A stretch of 32,187 nt of DNA from Lacticaseibacillus songhuajiangensis. GTDB taxonomy: Bacteria; Bacillota; Bacilli; Lactobacillales; Lactobacillaceae. A program made the position numbers and the translations under genes. Location of the stretch: assembly GCF_003946025.1 (NCBI RefSeq), contig NZ_RHNR01000038.1, forward strand, positions 1 through 32,187, written 5' to 3'. Every line of letters starts with the position of its first letter. Within the stretch, counting starts at the first letter, position 1. The notes under the pieces were generated by a model, which worked only from the letters and a program-made list of their open reading frames with translations, made no database searches and was not told where the DNA came from. Below, piece after piece: positions 23,827-30,640 of the stretch.

Positions 23827-23986
23827 TGCTCTGTATTTTCCGAATTAACTCCTGGAGTGTGCTGTGCAGCTTCTCAGCCGCAACAATCAGCTTCGTTGCG
23901 TCTTCAAGTAAGCATGTCACCACACTCGCTATCAGCGCTGCTAAGCCAATCCAACACACTAGCGACATTACTGCCGCCCAGAACAT
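23810..23986 (-). CDS. Type I toxin-like membrane peptide, copy 1
   Basis: 58 residues. The ATG (23984-23986) is preceded by AAAGGAGG at about 9-bp spacing; a longer in-frame start upstream lies in the mRNA leader and lacks a ribosome binding site. The peptide has an N-terminal membrane helix (VMSLVCWIGLAALIASVVTCLL) and then an amphipathic, lysine-rich tail (KLHSTLQELIRKIQSKLKSR). It resembles type I toxins in length and design but I do not recognise the family. The stop codon sits in the terminator shared with the convergent small RNA. Promoter at 24088-24115, giving a leader of about 95 nt. Confidence 0.65.
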   Translation of the reverse strand: MFWAAVMSLVCWIGLAALIASVVTCLLEDATKLIVAAEKLHSTLQELIRKIQSKLKSR

Positions 23987-24087
23987 CCCAATTAACCTCC
24001 TTTCTCCAGAATTCGCTGCTCGGTTTACACCATCGCACCATCTTCTTTCGAATAGAGGCCACCGCTCGTATCGCTTCTGCACGCATT

Positions 24088-24115
24088 AGTATACGCGCTG
24101 ACAATAGCAGCTCAA
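24088..24115 (-). promoter_or_regulatory. Promoter of toxin-like copy 1
   Basis: Minus strand TTGAGC (24110-24115), 16-bp spacer, TATACT (24088-24093). The homology between the two copies ends just past the -10 box, so copy 2 lacks this -35. Confidence 0.6.
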
Positions 24116-24320
24116 AACCCGCAAGTCACAATACCACTAACCGTGCGGATTTAGCGTCAGTAATCATCCTAATAATGCAGTACGGCCACTTAAATTTGCA
24201 TTATCTGCAACTATTAGACAACCAAACTATCCATGAACGGTGCCATGAACATTGTAGGCTAAAGTGTGCTGCCGTCCTACCGCAGTTTAACTGAACGGAT
24301 AATTTCGCATTCACAGTAGG

Positions 24321-24452
24321 TGTTATAATGAAGGTACAAAAAAGGAGCGCGCTGACACACGCCCCTTTGCAGCCGCTCTAAGAACGGTGGCCAAGCTTAC
24401 TGCAAACTAAAAGCCGCATTCACCTCGCCAAAGGATCAGCGGCTTTTTAGTT
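24321..24452 (+). ncRNA. Antitoxin-like small RNA, copy 2, with promoter
   Basis: Same extended -10 (TGT-TATAAT, 24321-24329) and terminator (ACTAAAAGCCGC with GCGGCTTTTTAGT, 24405-24452) as copy 1. The 5' hairpin is changed on both sides (AGGAGCG / CGCCCCT against AGAGACG / CGTCTCT), keeping most pairs. This is what is expected if the hairpin matters while specificity diverges. 24116-24320 between the copies shows no gene. Confidence 0.65.
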
Positions 24453-24611
24453 TGCTCTGCATTTTCCGGACTAACTTCCGGAGTGTGCTGTGCAGCTTCT
24501 CCGCCGCATCAATCAGCTTCGTCACGTCTTCAAGTAAGCATGTCACCACACTTACTATCAGCGCCGCGAAGCCAATCCAGCACACTAGCGACATACTGCC
24601 GCCCAGAACAT
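24436..24611 (-). pseudogene. Type I toxin-like peptide, copy 2, with early frameshift
   Basis: Homologous to copy 1. From the ribosome binding site-linked ATG (24609-24611) the frame stops after 8 codons, because one A is missing (GTATG where copy 1 has GTAATG). The deletion leaves an internal ATG (24592-24594) in the correct frame, giving 52 residues (MSLVCWIGFAALIVSVV...SKLKSR) colinear with residues 7-58 of copy 1. Downstream differences from copy 1 are mostly conservative, so the frame was under selection before the deletion. It is either inactivated or expressed from the internal ATG. Its -10 box is kept (24712-24717) but the -35 of copy 1 is not. 24720-24910 shows no gene. Confidence 0.6.
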
Positions 24612-24914
24612 CTAATTAACCTCCTTTCTCCAGAATTCGCTACTTGGTTTGCACCATCGCATCATCTTCTTTCGAATAGAGGCCACCGCTCGTATCGCTT
24701 CTGCACGCATTAGTATACGTGACGGCTACTCGTACCAGTCAACACGAAATTTAGTGAACCCCACTGCACGAGGATTCGTTGCGATTACGCTATCACCGCC
24801 GCACAGACACAAGGAAGCTCACCGCAAAATACGCGGATTTGCGACCACAAAATTGTCCGAACTCGCAATCCGCAGGGTGCCACATCTCTCAAAAATCGCC
24901 GCACAACAAATTAA

Positions 24915-24953
24915 GTAAAGCGCTTGCATTGAATCCAGTAAGCTTGCTATAAT
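24915..24953 (+). promoter_or_regulatory. Strong promoter overlapped by a cre-like box
   Basis: TTGCAT (24924-24929), 18-bp spacer, TATAAT (24948-24953) with an extended TGC. GTAAAGCGCTTGCA (24915-24928) matches the CcpA cre pattern TGAAAGCGCTTTCA at 11 of 14 positions and covers the -35 box, which predicts carbon catabolite repression. Confidence 0.7.
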
Positions 24954-24959
24954 AAATCT

Positions 24960-25200
24960 TGTAAGGGAAAGCTAATACTTAAAGACTTCCCTTCCACTCC
25001 TCGAATATCCTGATTATGACTGCTGCGGACGCGTGGCAGTCGCCGATAAGTCCCCAGAACCGTAGGCGCTCTCTTCCCCGGCGTCTGCGGTTTACTGCGG
25101 GACATCAGGATAGACAGTGGACTAAGCACGCGGTGCCGGCAACCACAGCAACACCCCAGCCCCGCATGCGAGCGACTTACGCTAGAAACGAGAGGTAGTG
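24960..25200 (+). ncRNA. Structured 240-nt leader RNA
   Basis: Transcribed from the promoter at 24915-24953. It begins with a hairpin AAGGGAA/TTCCCTT. A multi-branched domain follows, closed by TATCCTGAT (25006-25014) with ATCAGGATA (25104-25112). Inside it are GACTGC/GCAGTC, CGCC/GGCG and TTCCC-CG/CGGGA. A further ~85 nt lead to the ribosome binding site of the 24-residue peptide. No known riboswitch class was recognised. It could be a cis-regulator of the peptide or a dual-function RNA. Confidence 0.55.
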
Positions 25201-25202
25201 TG

Positions 25203-25277
25203 ATGGGTAAATACTTACGACGAATTGCCTTGCTGCTGGTCGCAGCAGCTTGGATCGCCATCTATCTGATTACTTAA
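25203..25277 (+). CDS. 24-residue hydrophobic peptide
   Basis: ATG preceded by AGAGG; positively charged start (MGKYLRR), then one hydrophobic helix (IALLLVAAAWIAIYLIT) to the stop. A strong promoter, long leader and immediate terminator (25281-25311) make it a deliberate product. In size it resembles Rgg-linked short hydrophobic peptides and type I toxins alike. The two Rgg-like regulators lie 1.2 kb away, beyond a tRNA and a repeat array. Confidence 0.6.
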   Translation: MGKYLRRIALLLVAAAWIAIYLIT

Positions 25278-25280
25278 AAA

Positions 25281-25311
25281 CGCGTTGTCCATTTGGACAG
25301 CGCGCTTTTTG
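25281..25311 (+). terminator. Terminator after the 24-residue peptide
   Basis: CGCGTTGTCC, loop ATTT, GGACAGCGCG, then CTTTTT. Confidence 0.9.
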
Positions 25312-25370
25312 TTGATGTCATGACCCAATTACAGAAACTCGATTCCGTCGCAACCGCGGCAAAACGGCAC

Positions 25371-25398
25371 AAAAAAAGCCACCACTCTGCCGGTGATG
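25371..25398 (-). terminator. Terminator of tRNA-Thr
   Basis: On the minus strand a CACC/GGTG-based hairpin is followed by T7, 10 bp past the tRNA 3' end. Confidence 0.6.
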
Positions 25399-25407
25399 AC
25401 CAACTTC

Positions 25408-25480
25408 TGCCGCTTACTGGATTCGAACCAGCGACCTCATCCTTACCATGGATGCGCTCTACCTACTGAGCTAAAGCGGC
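25408..25480 (-). tRNA. tRNA-Thr (anticodon GGT)
   Basis: The 73-nt cloverleaf is complete: acceptor GCCGCTT/AAGCGGC with discriminator A, D-arm with AGCTCAGTAGGTAGAGC, anticodon stem CATCC/GGATG with loop ATGGTAA (anticodon GGT, reads ACC/ACT), and TTCGAATC in the T-arm. CCA is not encoded. It is a lone tRNA, and the tandem palindrome array begins about 105 bp upstream of its 5' end. Confidence 0.95.
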
Positions 25481-25584
25481 ATGTTCACGTTGTTTGCTGA
25501 AAAACAACTGCCTAGATAATATACAATGAATCCGCGTTTCTGACAAGGCCTTTTAGGAAATTTGTGACAGAAAAAATGTAGGCT

Positions 25585-26345
25585 GCACTGGGCGACGTTC
25601 AGACCCGGGTATATAAGGCACTCTGAGCGGAAATCTCGGGCTTAAGATTTCTGCTCAGAGTGCCTTATATACTTAGGGTCTGTCGCCCAGTGCGCGACTG
25701 CGTAGTAGCCTCCAACAGTATGCGCTCCGGATAGAAATCCCGGGTTTAGGATTTCTGACTGGAGCTCCTTACATACTTAGGGTCAGCCTTTTGGTGCGCG
25801 ACTCCGCTGTAGCCTCCAACAGCAGTCACTCTGAGCGGAAATCTCGGGCTTAAGATTTCTGCTCAGAGTGCCTTATATACTTAGGGTCTGTCGCCCAGTG
25901 CGCGACTGCGTAGTAGCCTCCAACAGTATGCGCTCTGGATAGAAATCCCGGGTTTAGGATTTCTGACTGGAGCTCCTTACATACTTAGGGTCAGCCTTTT
26001 GGTGCGCGACTCCGCTGTAGCCTCCAACAGCAGTCACTCTGAGCGGAAATCTCGGGCTTAAGATTTCTGCTCAGAGTGCCTTATATACTTAGGGTCTGTC
26101 GCCCAGTGCGCGACTGCGTAGTAGCCTCCAACAGTATGCGCTCTGGATAGAAATCCCGGGTTTAGGATTTCTGACTGGAGCTCCTTACATACTTAGGGTC
26201 AGCCTTTTGGTGCGCGACTCCGCTGTAGCCTCCAACAGCAGTCACTATGAGCGGAAATCCCGGGCTTAAGATTTCTGCTCAGACTGCCTTACATACTTAG
26301 GGTCAGCCTCTCACTGCGTGACTGCGCAGCGCCCTCCAACAGCGA
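25585..26345 (+). repeat. Tandem array of family A palindromes (104-bp units, 208-bp alternating period)
   Basis: The first unit (25585-25693) is a complete nested hairpin: outer GCACTGGGCGAC / GTCGCCCAGTGC, middle GTATATAAGGCACTCTGAGC with its complement, inner AAATCT/AGATTT. Six more units follow at exact 104-bp steps (CCTCCAACAG recurs at 25709, 25813, 25917 and so on). Two types alternate, one with CTCTGAGC...GCTCAGAG arms and one with GCTCTGG...CTGGAGC arms. The larger period is 208 bp (CTCTGAGCGG at 25621, 25829, 26037 and a variant at 26245), nearly identical between periods. No open frame. Lies between tRNA-Thr and the rgg operon terminator. Confidence 0.92.
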
Positions 26346-26358
26346 GCACTGTCCCACC

Positions 26359-26387
26359 AAAAAAGGACCCGCGCCCCGCGCGAATCC
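26359..26387 (-). terminator. Terminator of the rgg operon
   Basis: Minus strand GGATTCGCGC, loop GGG, GCGCGGGTCC (10 bp with G-U pairs), then T6. Confidence 0.88.
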
Positions 26388-26430
26388 TCAACCTGTCTAA
26401 CCATCGTCTTCCCCCCGTTCAGACTACCGA

Positions 26431-27327
26431 CTAACTACGCAACTTCAGCTCCTGCTCCGCAGCCGCCAGCTTGTTGCTCAGCCGCGTCACCATCGCCTTG
26501 TCGCCCAGGAACTCGGCGGCATCAATCAACTGCCGCATCAGCTGCCGTCCCGCTTCCGCATCACCGTGCGGATCGCGCATGGCTAGCTGTGCCTCCAGCC
26601 CGCGCATCCGCAGCAGGTGTGAGGTGTCGCCGCCAATATCATCCAGTTCCTGCAGCGTGACCAGCGTCCGTCGCGCCAAGCGGTAGTCGCCCCACTCAAT
26701 GGCGCGCGCCAATACCGTCAGCAACGCGTCCACCTGCAACAACTGCCGCCGCTGGTTCAAGCGTGTGCGCCGGTTGTCGACACCGACAAGTTTCGACCAC
26801 AGCTGCCGCGTGTCATCTAGTTCCAGCGTCCCGTTCAGCGCCCGCCGGAAGAGCACGAACTCATAGTTGGTCCACTGTCGCACCGCCAGCAGGTGGCGCA
26901 TGACGACCGCGCGCTCCCTGTGCCTTTGCCGCTCGTCGTCCGTCGCCCCGGCGAACATGACCGCGCGAAACAGGTACTTGTCCTCGCCGCACCGAGCGTA
27001 GGTGATTCGGGCGTTGAGCGCGGCTTTGGCCATCAGCTTTGCCGCGTTCGGCTGCACCATCAGCACGCCCATGTAATTGAGGAAGCCGTCGAAACCGTCG
27101 AGCGGCAACCACACGTTGCTCTGCACGTACTCGTACAGCGTCGCCGGCAGAAAGCCCAGCAAGGTGTCCGCGTTACGAATCTCCAGTCCGGCGTCGTTGT
27201 GTTCAAAGCGCGACACCGTCTGAATGCTAATGCCCGCGCCCGCCATATCCTTCTGTTTAATGCCAAAAGTCATCCGCAGGTGCCGGAATGTGCCGCCGTA
27301 GCTTGGTTTGCTCTTTGCTTCATCCAT
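26431..27327 (-). CDS. Rgg/MutR-like XRE-family transcriptional regulator, second of pair
   Basis: 298 residues from the ATG at 27325-27327, which overlaps the upstream gene's stop (ATGGATGA); a start further upstream would lie deeper in that gene. N-terminal XRE helix-turn-helix at about 10-70 (GGTFRHLRMTFGIKQKDMAG..ISIQTVSRFEHNDAGLEI). A long all-helical C-terminal region follows (about 95-290), as in Rgg proteins where it dimerises and binds short peptides. The arrangement implies translational coupling. The target and any peptide ligand are unknown. Confidence 0.78.
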   Translation of the reverse strand: MDEAKSKPSYGGTFRHLRMTFGIKQKDMAGAGISIQTVSRFEHNDAGLEIRNADTLLGFLPATLYEYVQSNVWLPLDGFDGFLNYMGVLMVQPNAAKLMAKAALNARITYARCGEDKYLFRAVMFAGATDDERQRHRERAVVMRHLLAVRQWTNYEFVLFRRALNGTLELDDTRQLWSKLVGVDNRRTRLNQRRQLLQVDALLTVLARAIEWGDYRLARRTLVTLQELDDIGGDTSHLLRMRGLEAQLAMRDPHGDAEAGRQLMRQLIDAAEFLGDKAMVTRLSNKLAAAEQELKLRS

Positions 27328-28180
27328 GTGCACGCACCCCCAGTTCTCGCCAAACGCGGTCAAAATACCGCACTTGGCGGTTATAGTCTGCTTGGTTGCC
27401 TAACAACTGCAGCGTCCCGAGCAAGCGATCACGTAGCCCGTTAGCCGCTGCCTCATCACCGCGGCGTAGCGCTAGCTCGGCTTCCAGCACCCGCAACGTT
27501 ATGAGCGCCGCCGTATCCGATGCCATCGGCCGCAAGCGCATCTGCCGCAAGAGTTGCTCAGCGCGCTGAATATTCCCGAGATAAATCTCCACTTCAACCA
27601 GTGACGACATCGCGCCGAACGTGCTGCCGGCCTGCAAGTACGGCAACTCAGCGGTGAGGTTCACCTCACTCAATCGCTGCTCCGCAACCCTTCGGAGCGA
27701 ACTGGCCAAGGTGAACGCACCATAGTGCACCACCAAGTTGGTGTACACGCCGTAATGCTTGCTGGCGGTGACTGTCCGCGCAATCAGCCCGGCCTCGCCG
27801 CGATTCAGCAAGTTGCGCCGTTCATCCGGCGCCACCACGGCCAGCCGGTTCACTAGTTCTACCACCGGCCGCAAACGTTCCGGTGCAATCGTCGCGTCCA
27901 GATACACATCATCCAACCCGCGTCGCACCGCATCCAACTGGAAGGCCCACAAGTCGAGCCAGTTAATCACACTCAGTTCCGGCATCGACGCCAGCTCCAC
28001 CACGCTGACGTGAATGTTCGTGAGCAGCGCAGCCAATCGCGCTAAGCTAATGGACGACTGGCCGCGTTCGAACTGAGAAAGAAACTGCACGGAGACGACT
28101 CCGCGCGCTGCGTACTTGAGCGTATAGCCCTTCTGCGTGCGTAATTCGCGAAAGGCTGCCCCAATCTCTTTGTCCGCCAT
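27320..28180 (-). CDS. Rgg/MutR-like XRE-family transcriptional regulator, first of pair
   Basis: 286 residues; N-terminal helix-turn-helix matching the Rgg consensus well (GAAFRELRTQKGYTLKYAA..VSVQFLSQFERGQSSISLARLAALL). A helical C-terminal domain (about 75-280) with repeat-like AEQLLRQMRLRPMASD and ALRRGDEAAANGLRDRLL follows. The ATG follows GGAGGTGTAGACA. Promoter -10 TATACT at about 28206-28211 (minus), without a clear -35. No short hydrophobic peptide gene is visible in the 286-bp region upstream, unlike many rgg-shp pairs. The nearest candidate peptide is at 25203-25277. Confidence 0.82.
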   Translation of the reverse strand: MADKEIGAAFRELRTQKGYTLKYAARGVVSVQFLSQFERGQSSISLARLAALLTNIHVSVVELASMPELSVINWLDLWAFQLDAVRRGLDDVYLDATIAPERLRPVVELVNRLAVVAPDERRNLLNRGEAGLIARTVTASKHYGVYTNLVVHYGAFTLASSLRRVAEQRLSEVNLTAELPYLQAGSTFGAMSSLVEVEIYLGNIQRAEQLLRQMRLRPMASDTAALITLRVLEAELALRRGDEAAANGLRDRLLGTLQLLGNQADYNRQVRYFDRVWRELGVRAHG

Positions 28181-28406
28181 TGTCTACACCTCCATCCTCT
28201 TTTAAGTATAGTGGACGAAGCGGGTGAATTTGACGCGAGATTCATAAACTAATGTTTCTGTTTTTACATTCGGTATACATTGTCACCTACACGTAAACAA
28301 AGTCAGTCCCTATGCGCACTAGAGCAGGACACTTCTGACCAGCAAAATCGGTCTATATAGCAAAAAGTGTTATTCCAATCTGCATTGGCTGCACCCAAAA
28401 GGCAAT

Positions 28407-28436
28407 AAAAAATCGCGCCGCAAGCACGCCGCGATA
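28407..28436 (-). terminator. Terminator of the HD-domain gene
   Basis: Minus strand ATCGCG-GC...GC-CGCGAT hairpin followed by T6. The rest of 28181-28467 is AT-rich and shows no gene. Confidence 0.8.
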
Positions 28437-28467
28437 CTTAAATATGCAATTGCCAAGCAAAAGTCCG

Positions 28468-29121
28468 CTAAGCTTCCCCTTGCACCTCAGCGCCAAACTC
28501 AGCCAGGAAGTCCCGCATGTACGCCGTGCGCGCTTCACCAACGCCACGCGCCGCGGCCGTGTTCAGGGTGGCACTCAATCCGAGCAACTTCTCGTAGAAG
28601 TGGTTAATGGTGTCGCCGCCCTGCCGATAGTTGGCGCCATTCAAATCCGTCCGTGGCCCCTCACTGGAGTACAGTGGCCGCGACTTGTTGCCACCATACG
28701 CGAAGGCGCGCGCAATGCCAATCGCCCCAATCGCATCCAGCCGGTCGGCGTCCTGCACAATCTGTCCTTCCAGACTCAGTTTCACATCCGGGTGATCCAG
28801 ACTGTAGTGGAAAGACATCCGATCGATAATGGTCAACGCGCGTTCCGCTCGCGCCGCATCAAATCCAGCCGCCGTCAACGCATCACCGGCAGCCACTCGA
28901 CCGGCCGCAACATCCGTCACCAACTTATCATCGTAGCTGTCGTGCAACGTGCACGCCGCCAGCACGAGCAACTCGTCCACATCTTCAGCCACGTCGCGCA
29001 TAATCCGCCGCGCGTTCGCAACTACCCGGTCAATGTGATCCATACCGTGGCCGCTACCATCACCGCCGAGGATTCCGGCCGCGAAGTCGTGCAACTGCGT
29101 GAGTGTTTCTTCATTCATCAT
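28468..29121 (-). CDS. HD-domain phosphohydrolase
   Basis: 217 residues. The HD signature is complete: GHGMDHIDRV (His, HxxxH), ACTLHDSYDD (His-Asp) and QDADRLDAIGAIG (late Asp), defining a metal-dependent phosphohydrolase of the YedJ-like group. The conserved GIARAFAYGG region follows the catalytic Asp. Natural substrate unknown. Two adjacent ATGs follow GGAG. Divergent from the MarR regulator, which could control it. Confidence 0.88.
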   Translation of the reverse strand: MMNEETLTQLHDFAAGILGGDGSGHGMDHIDRVVANARRIMRDVAEDVDELLVLAACTLHDSYDDKLVTDVAAGRVAAGDALTAAGFDAARAERALTIIDRMSFHYSLDHPDVKLSLEGQIVQDADRLDAIGAIGIARAFAYGGNKSRPLYSSEGPRTDLNGANYRQGGDTINHFYEKLLGLSATLNTAAARGVGEARTAYMRDFLAEFGAEVQGEA

Positions 29122-29173
29122 TATCAGGTCTCCGTTCCCTTATCTACTATAGGAACGAGTATACCCCCTTTCG

Positions 29174-29202
29174 TTGAATAGGGCGCCCCGGCGCGCTATT
29201 CT
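29174..29202 (+). promoter_or_regulatory. Promoter of the marR-like gene
   Basis: TTGAAT, 17-bp spacer rich in GC (GGGCGCCCCGGCGCGC), TATTCT. The palindromic spacer (GGGCGCCC) is a possible autoregulatory operator. Confidence 0.65.
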
Positions 29203-29229
29203 TAAGTAAAGCGCATTAGGAGGTACACT

Positions 29230-29655
29230 ATGAAGAAAGCCATCGTCCGCGGCATGCGCGCCGCCCGTGCATTCAGCCGTAACACCGAAACGACCCTCGA
29301 CACGCCCTTGTCGGCTGCCCAAATCGACATTCTCTTCACCATCGCCAGCAACAGTGCGCCGCGCAAACCCAGCGAACTGGCCGTCTACATGCACCAAACG
29401 CGCCCCTTTATCACCAAGAACGCGAATGTACTGATTAGTGCTGGCTACGTGCAAAAGGTGCCCGACAAGGCTGACCGCCGTAGCTTTACCCTGGCCATGA
29501 CACGTAGCGGTAGCGCGCTCTGCGATGGCCTGCTGGGTGAACAGTACCACGCGCAAATGAGCAAGTTGAGCGATGAACTGGGCAAAAAGAAGTTCAACAA
29601 GCTGATTAGACTCCTCGATCAGGCCAACACCATCCTGGATGATGCTGTAAAGTAG
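29230..29655 (+). CDS. MarR-family transcriptional regulator
   Basis: 141 residues with a winged helix-turn-helix: SAAQIDILFTIASNSAPRKPSELAVYMHQTRPFITKNANVLISAGYV is the recognition core and KVPDKADRRSFTLAMTRSG the wing with the family DxRR motif. Helical N- and C-termini would form the dimer interface. The ATG follows TAGGAGG at 7 bp. It is divergent from the HD hydrolase and convergent with the IS3 fragment. Ligand unknown. Confidence 0.88.
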   Translation: MKKAIVRGMRAARAFSRNTETTLDTPLSAAQIDILFTIASNSAPRKPSELAVYMHQTRPFITKNANVLISAGYVQKVPDKADRRSFTLAMTRSGSALCDGLLGEQYHAQMSKLSDELGKKKFNKLIRLLDQANTILDDAVK

Positions 29656-29683
29656 AACGTTGCATCATTATATTATTATCTTT

Positions 29684-29920
29684 TCAAGAGCGGTGTTGCC
29701 ACTGGTAATAGGCTTGGCGGCTCACTCCTGCTGCACTACTCAGTTGCGTGAGTGGCAGGTGCTGCTGCGTGTGAAGTGTCTGCATCACCTGATAGCGTTG
29801 ACTACTGGGGATCGCCTCTCGGTTCGTGCACGCCTGCGCGTAGTTCAGGTTCACCTGCAAGCGCGCTAGCGTCCGTTTCAACTCCCGATTTTCTTCCATT
29901 AATGCCAGTTCTGTCATCAT
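29684..29920 (-). mobile_element. IS3-family transposase fragment (possible small HTH protein)
   Basis: 78 residues. A coiled-coil start (MMTELALMEENRELKRTLARLQ) resembles the C-terminal leucine zipper of IS3 OrfA. It is joined to RYQVMQTLHTQQHLPLTQLSSAAGVSRQAYYQW, the helix-turn-helix that opens IS3 OrfB. The DDE catalytic domain is absent and no terminal inverted repeats are seen, so it cannot move. It retains AGGGAG before its start codon and ends cleanly, so a captured DNA-binding protein is possible. It follows comK by 117 bp on the same strand. Confidence 0.6.
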
Positions 29921-30037
29921 AAGCTCCCTTCTGTCACCATCCGTTTGCTCGTGCGCCCTCATTATAGGCCGCGGGGTGTCAAGCGGGAAGGGAGTAGCTG
30001 CGACCATTTGCCGAATTGGCCGGATGGCGGTTCCGTT

Positions 30038-30640
30038 TCAGTCCGCGAATTCCGGATACTGAAAGTCCCAGTTGTTGCGACCAACGAACGAAGGCATGAG
30101 TATCCGTTCGCCAAAGCACTGCAGGTGGAACAACTTCTTGATTTTACCGGCACTATCGCGATAATGGCGGATCTCAGGTAGCGTGTAGACTGTTGGCAAC
30201 TCAAACCCAATCCGCCCGTGTCCAGTAGTCACCACTGCGCTCGCCAAACCGTAACTCTGCAAATCCAGATTCAGTAAGTAGCTCAAATTGATACATATCT
30301 GCGGATTGCTGCGACTACGATTCAGCTGAATAAACATCGTGTCTTTATCGAGCACAAACATCGGGAAGTCATCATCCAAGTTATCCCCAACCTGCCGCAT
30401 CACCTTTTGCAGCATTGCGTTATAAGACTGCCCGTTAATCAATGTGTGTTTCTTGAGCGTGTTCATGCCGTGATTAATGTGGGTCACACTCCCGTCAGCT
30501 AACAGTTGTGTACAAATCGAGCTGTTCTCCGCTGCCAGCACCACATCCCGATTGAAGTAGTCAATGCGTTCCAGCTGATTTGGCTCATATGGTTCATTAT
30601 TGAAGCTTTGCAGCGTAAAGCGTCGTTTTACCCTGATCAT
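30038..30640 (-). CDS. comK: ComK-family competence transcription factor
   Basis: 200 residues from the ATG at 30638-30640, chosen for the preceding GGGGGA; a longer frame reaches 30712 inside the sigma gene. The pattern SSICTQLLADGSV, a central GQSYNAM, FPMFVLDKDTMFIQLNRSRSNPQICINL and GFELPTVYTL aligns by eye with Bacillus ComK (KICSKIIEKD, GSSYAGR, PPIMVDPSNQIFLFPTLSSTRPQCGWISH, TMELPISY). ComK activates DNA-uptake genes in Bacillus; in lactobacilli its role is little known. It overlaps the sigma gene by 44 bp, implying coupled translation. Confidence 0.72.
   Translation of the reverse strand: MIRVKRRFTLQSFNNEPYEPNQLERIDYFNRDVVLAAENSSICTQLLADGSVTHINHGMNTLKKHTLINGQSYNAMLQKVMRQVGDNLDDDFPMFVLDKDTMFIQLNRSRSNPQICINLSYLLNLDLQSYGLASAVVTTGHGRIGFELPTVYTLPEIRHYRDSAGKIKKLFHLQCFGERILMPSFVGRNNWDFQYPEFAD

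Noticed and set aside
23904..24104. Longer reading frames around the toxin-like copies
   Set aside because: They start in the mRNA leader without ribosome binding sites; the short frame beginning after AAAGGAGG is the one whose later codons are conserved between copies.
24947..25261. Minus-strand open frame of 104 codons over the structured leader
   Set aside because: No ribosome binding site or promoter; it overlaps a plus-strand transcript with a strong promoter, paired stems and terminator.
25585..26345. CRISPR-like regular repeats
   Set aside because: The units are contiguous 104-bp palindromes with no unique spacers between short repeats, and no cas genes are present.
29684..29920. Complete insertion sequence
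   Set aside because: No DDE catalytic domain and no flanking inverted repeats were found; only the HTH portion remains.
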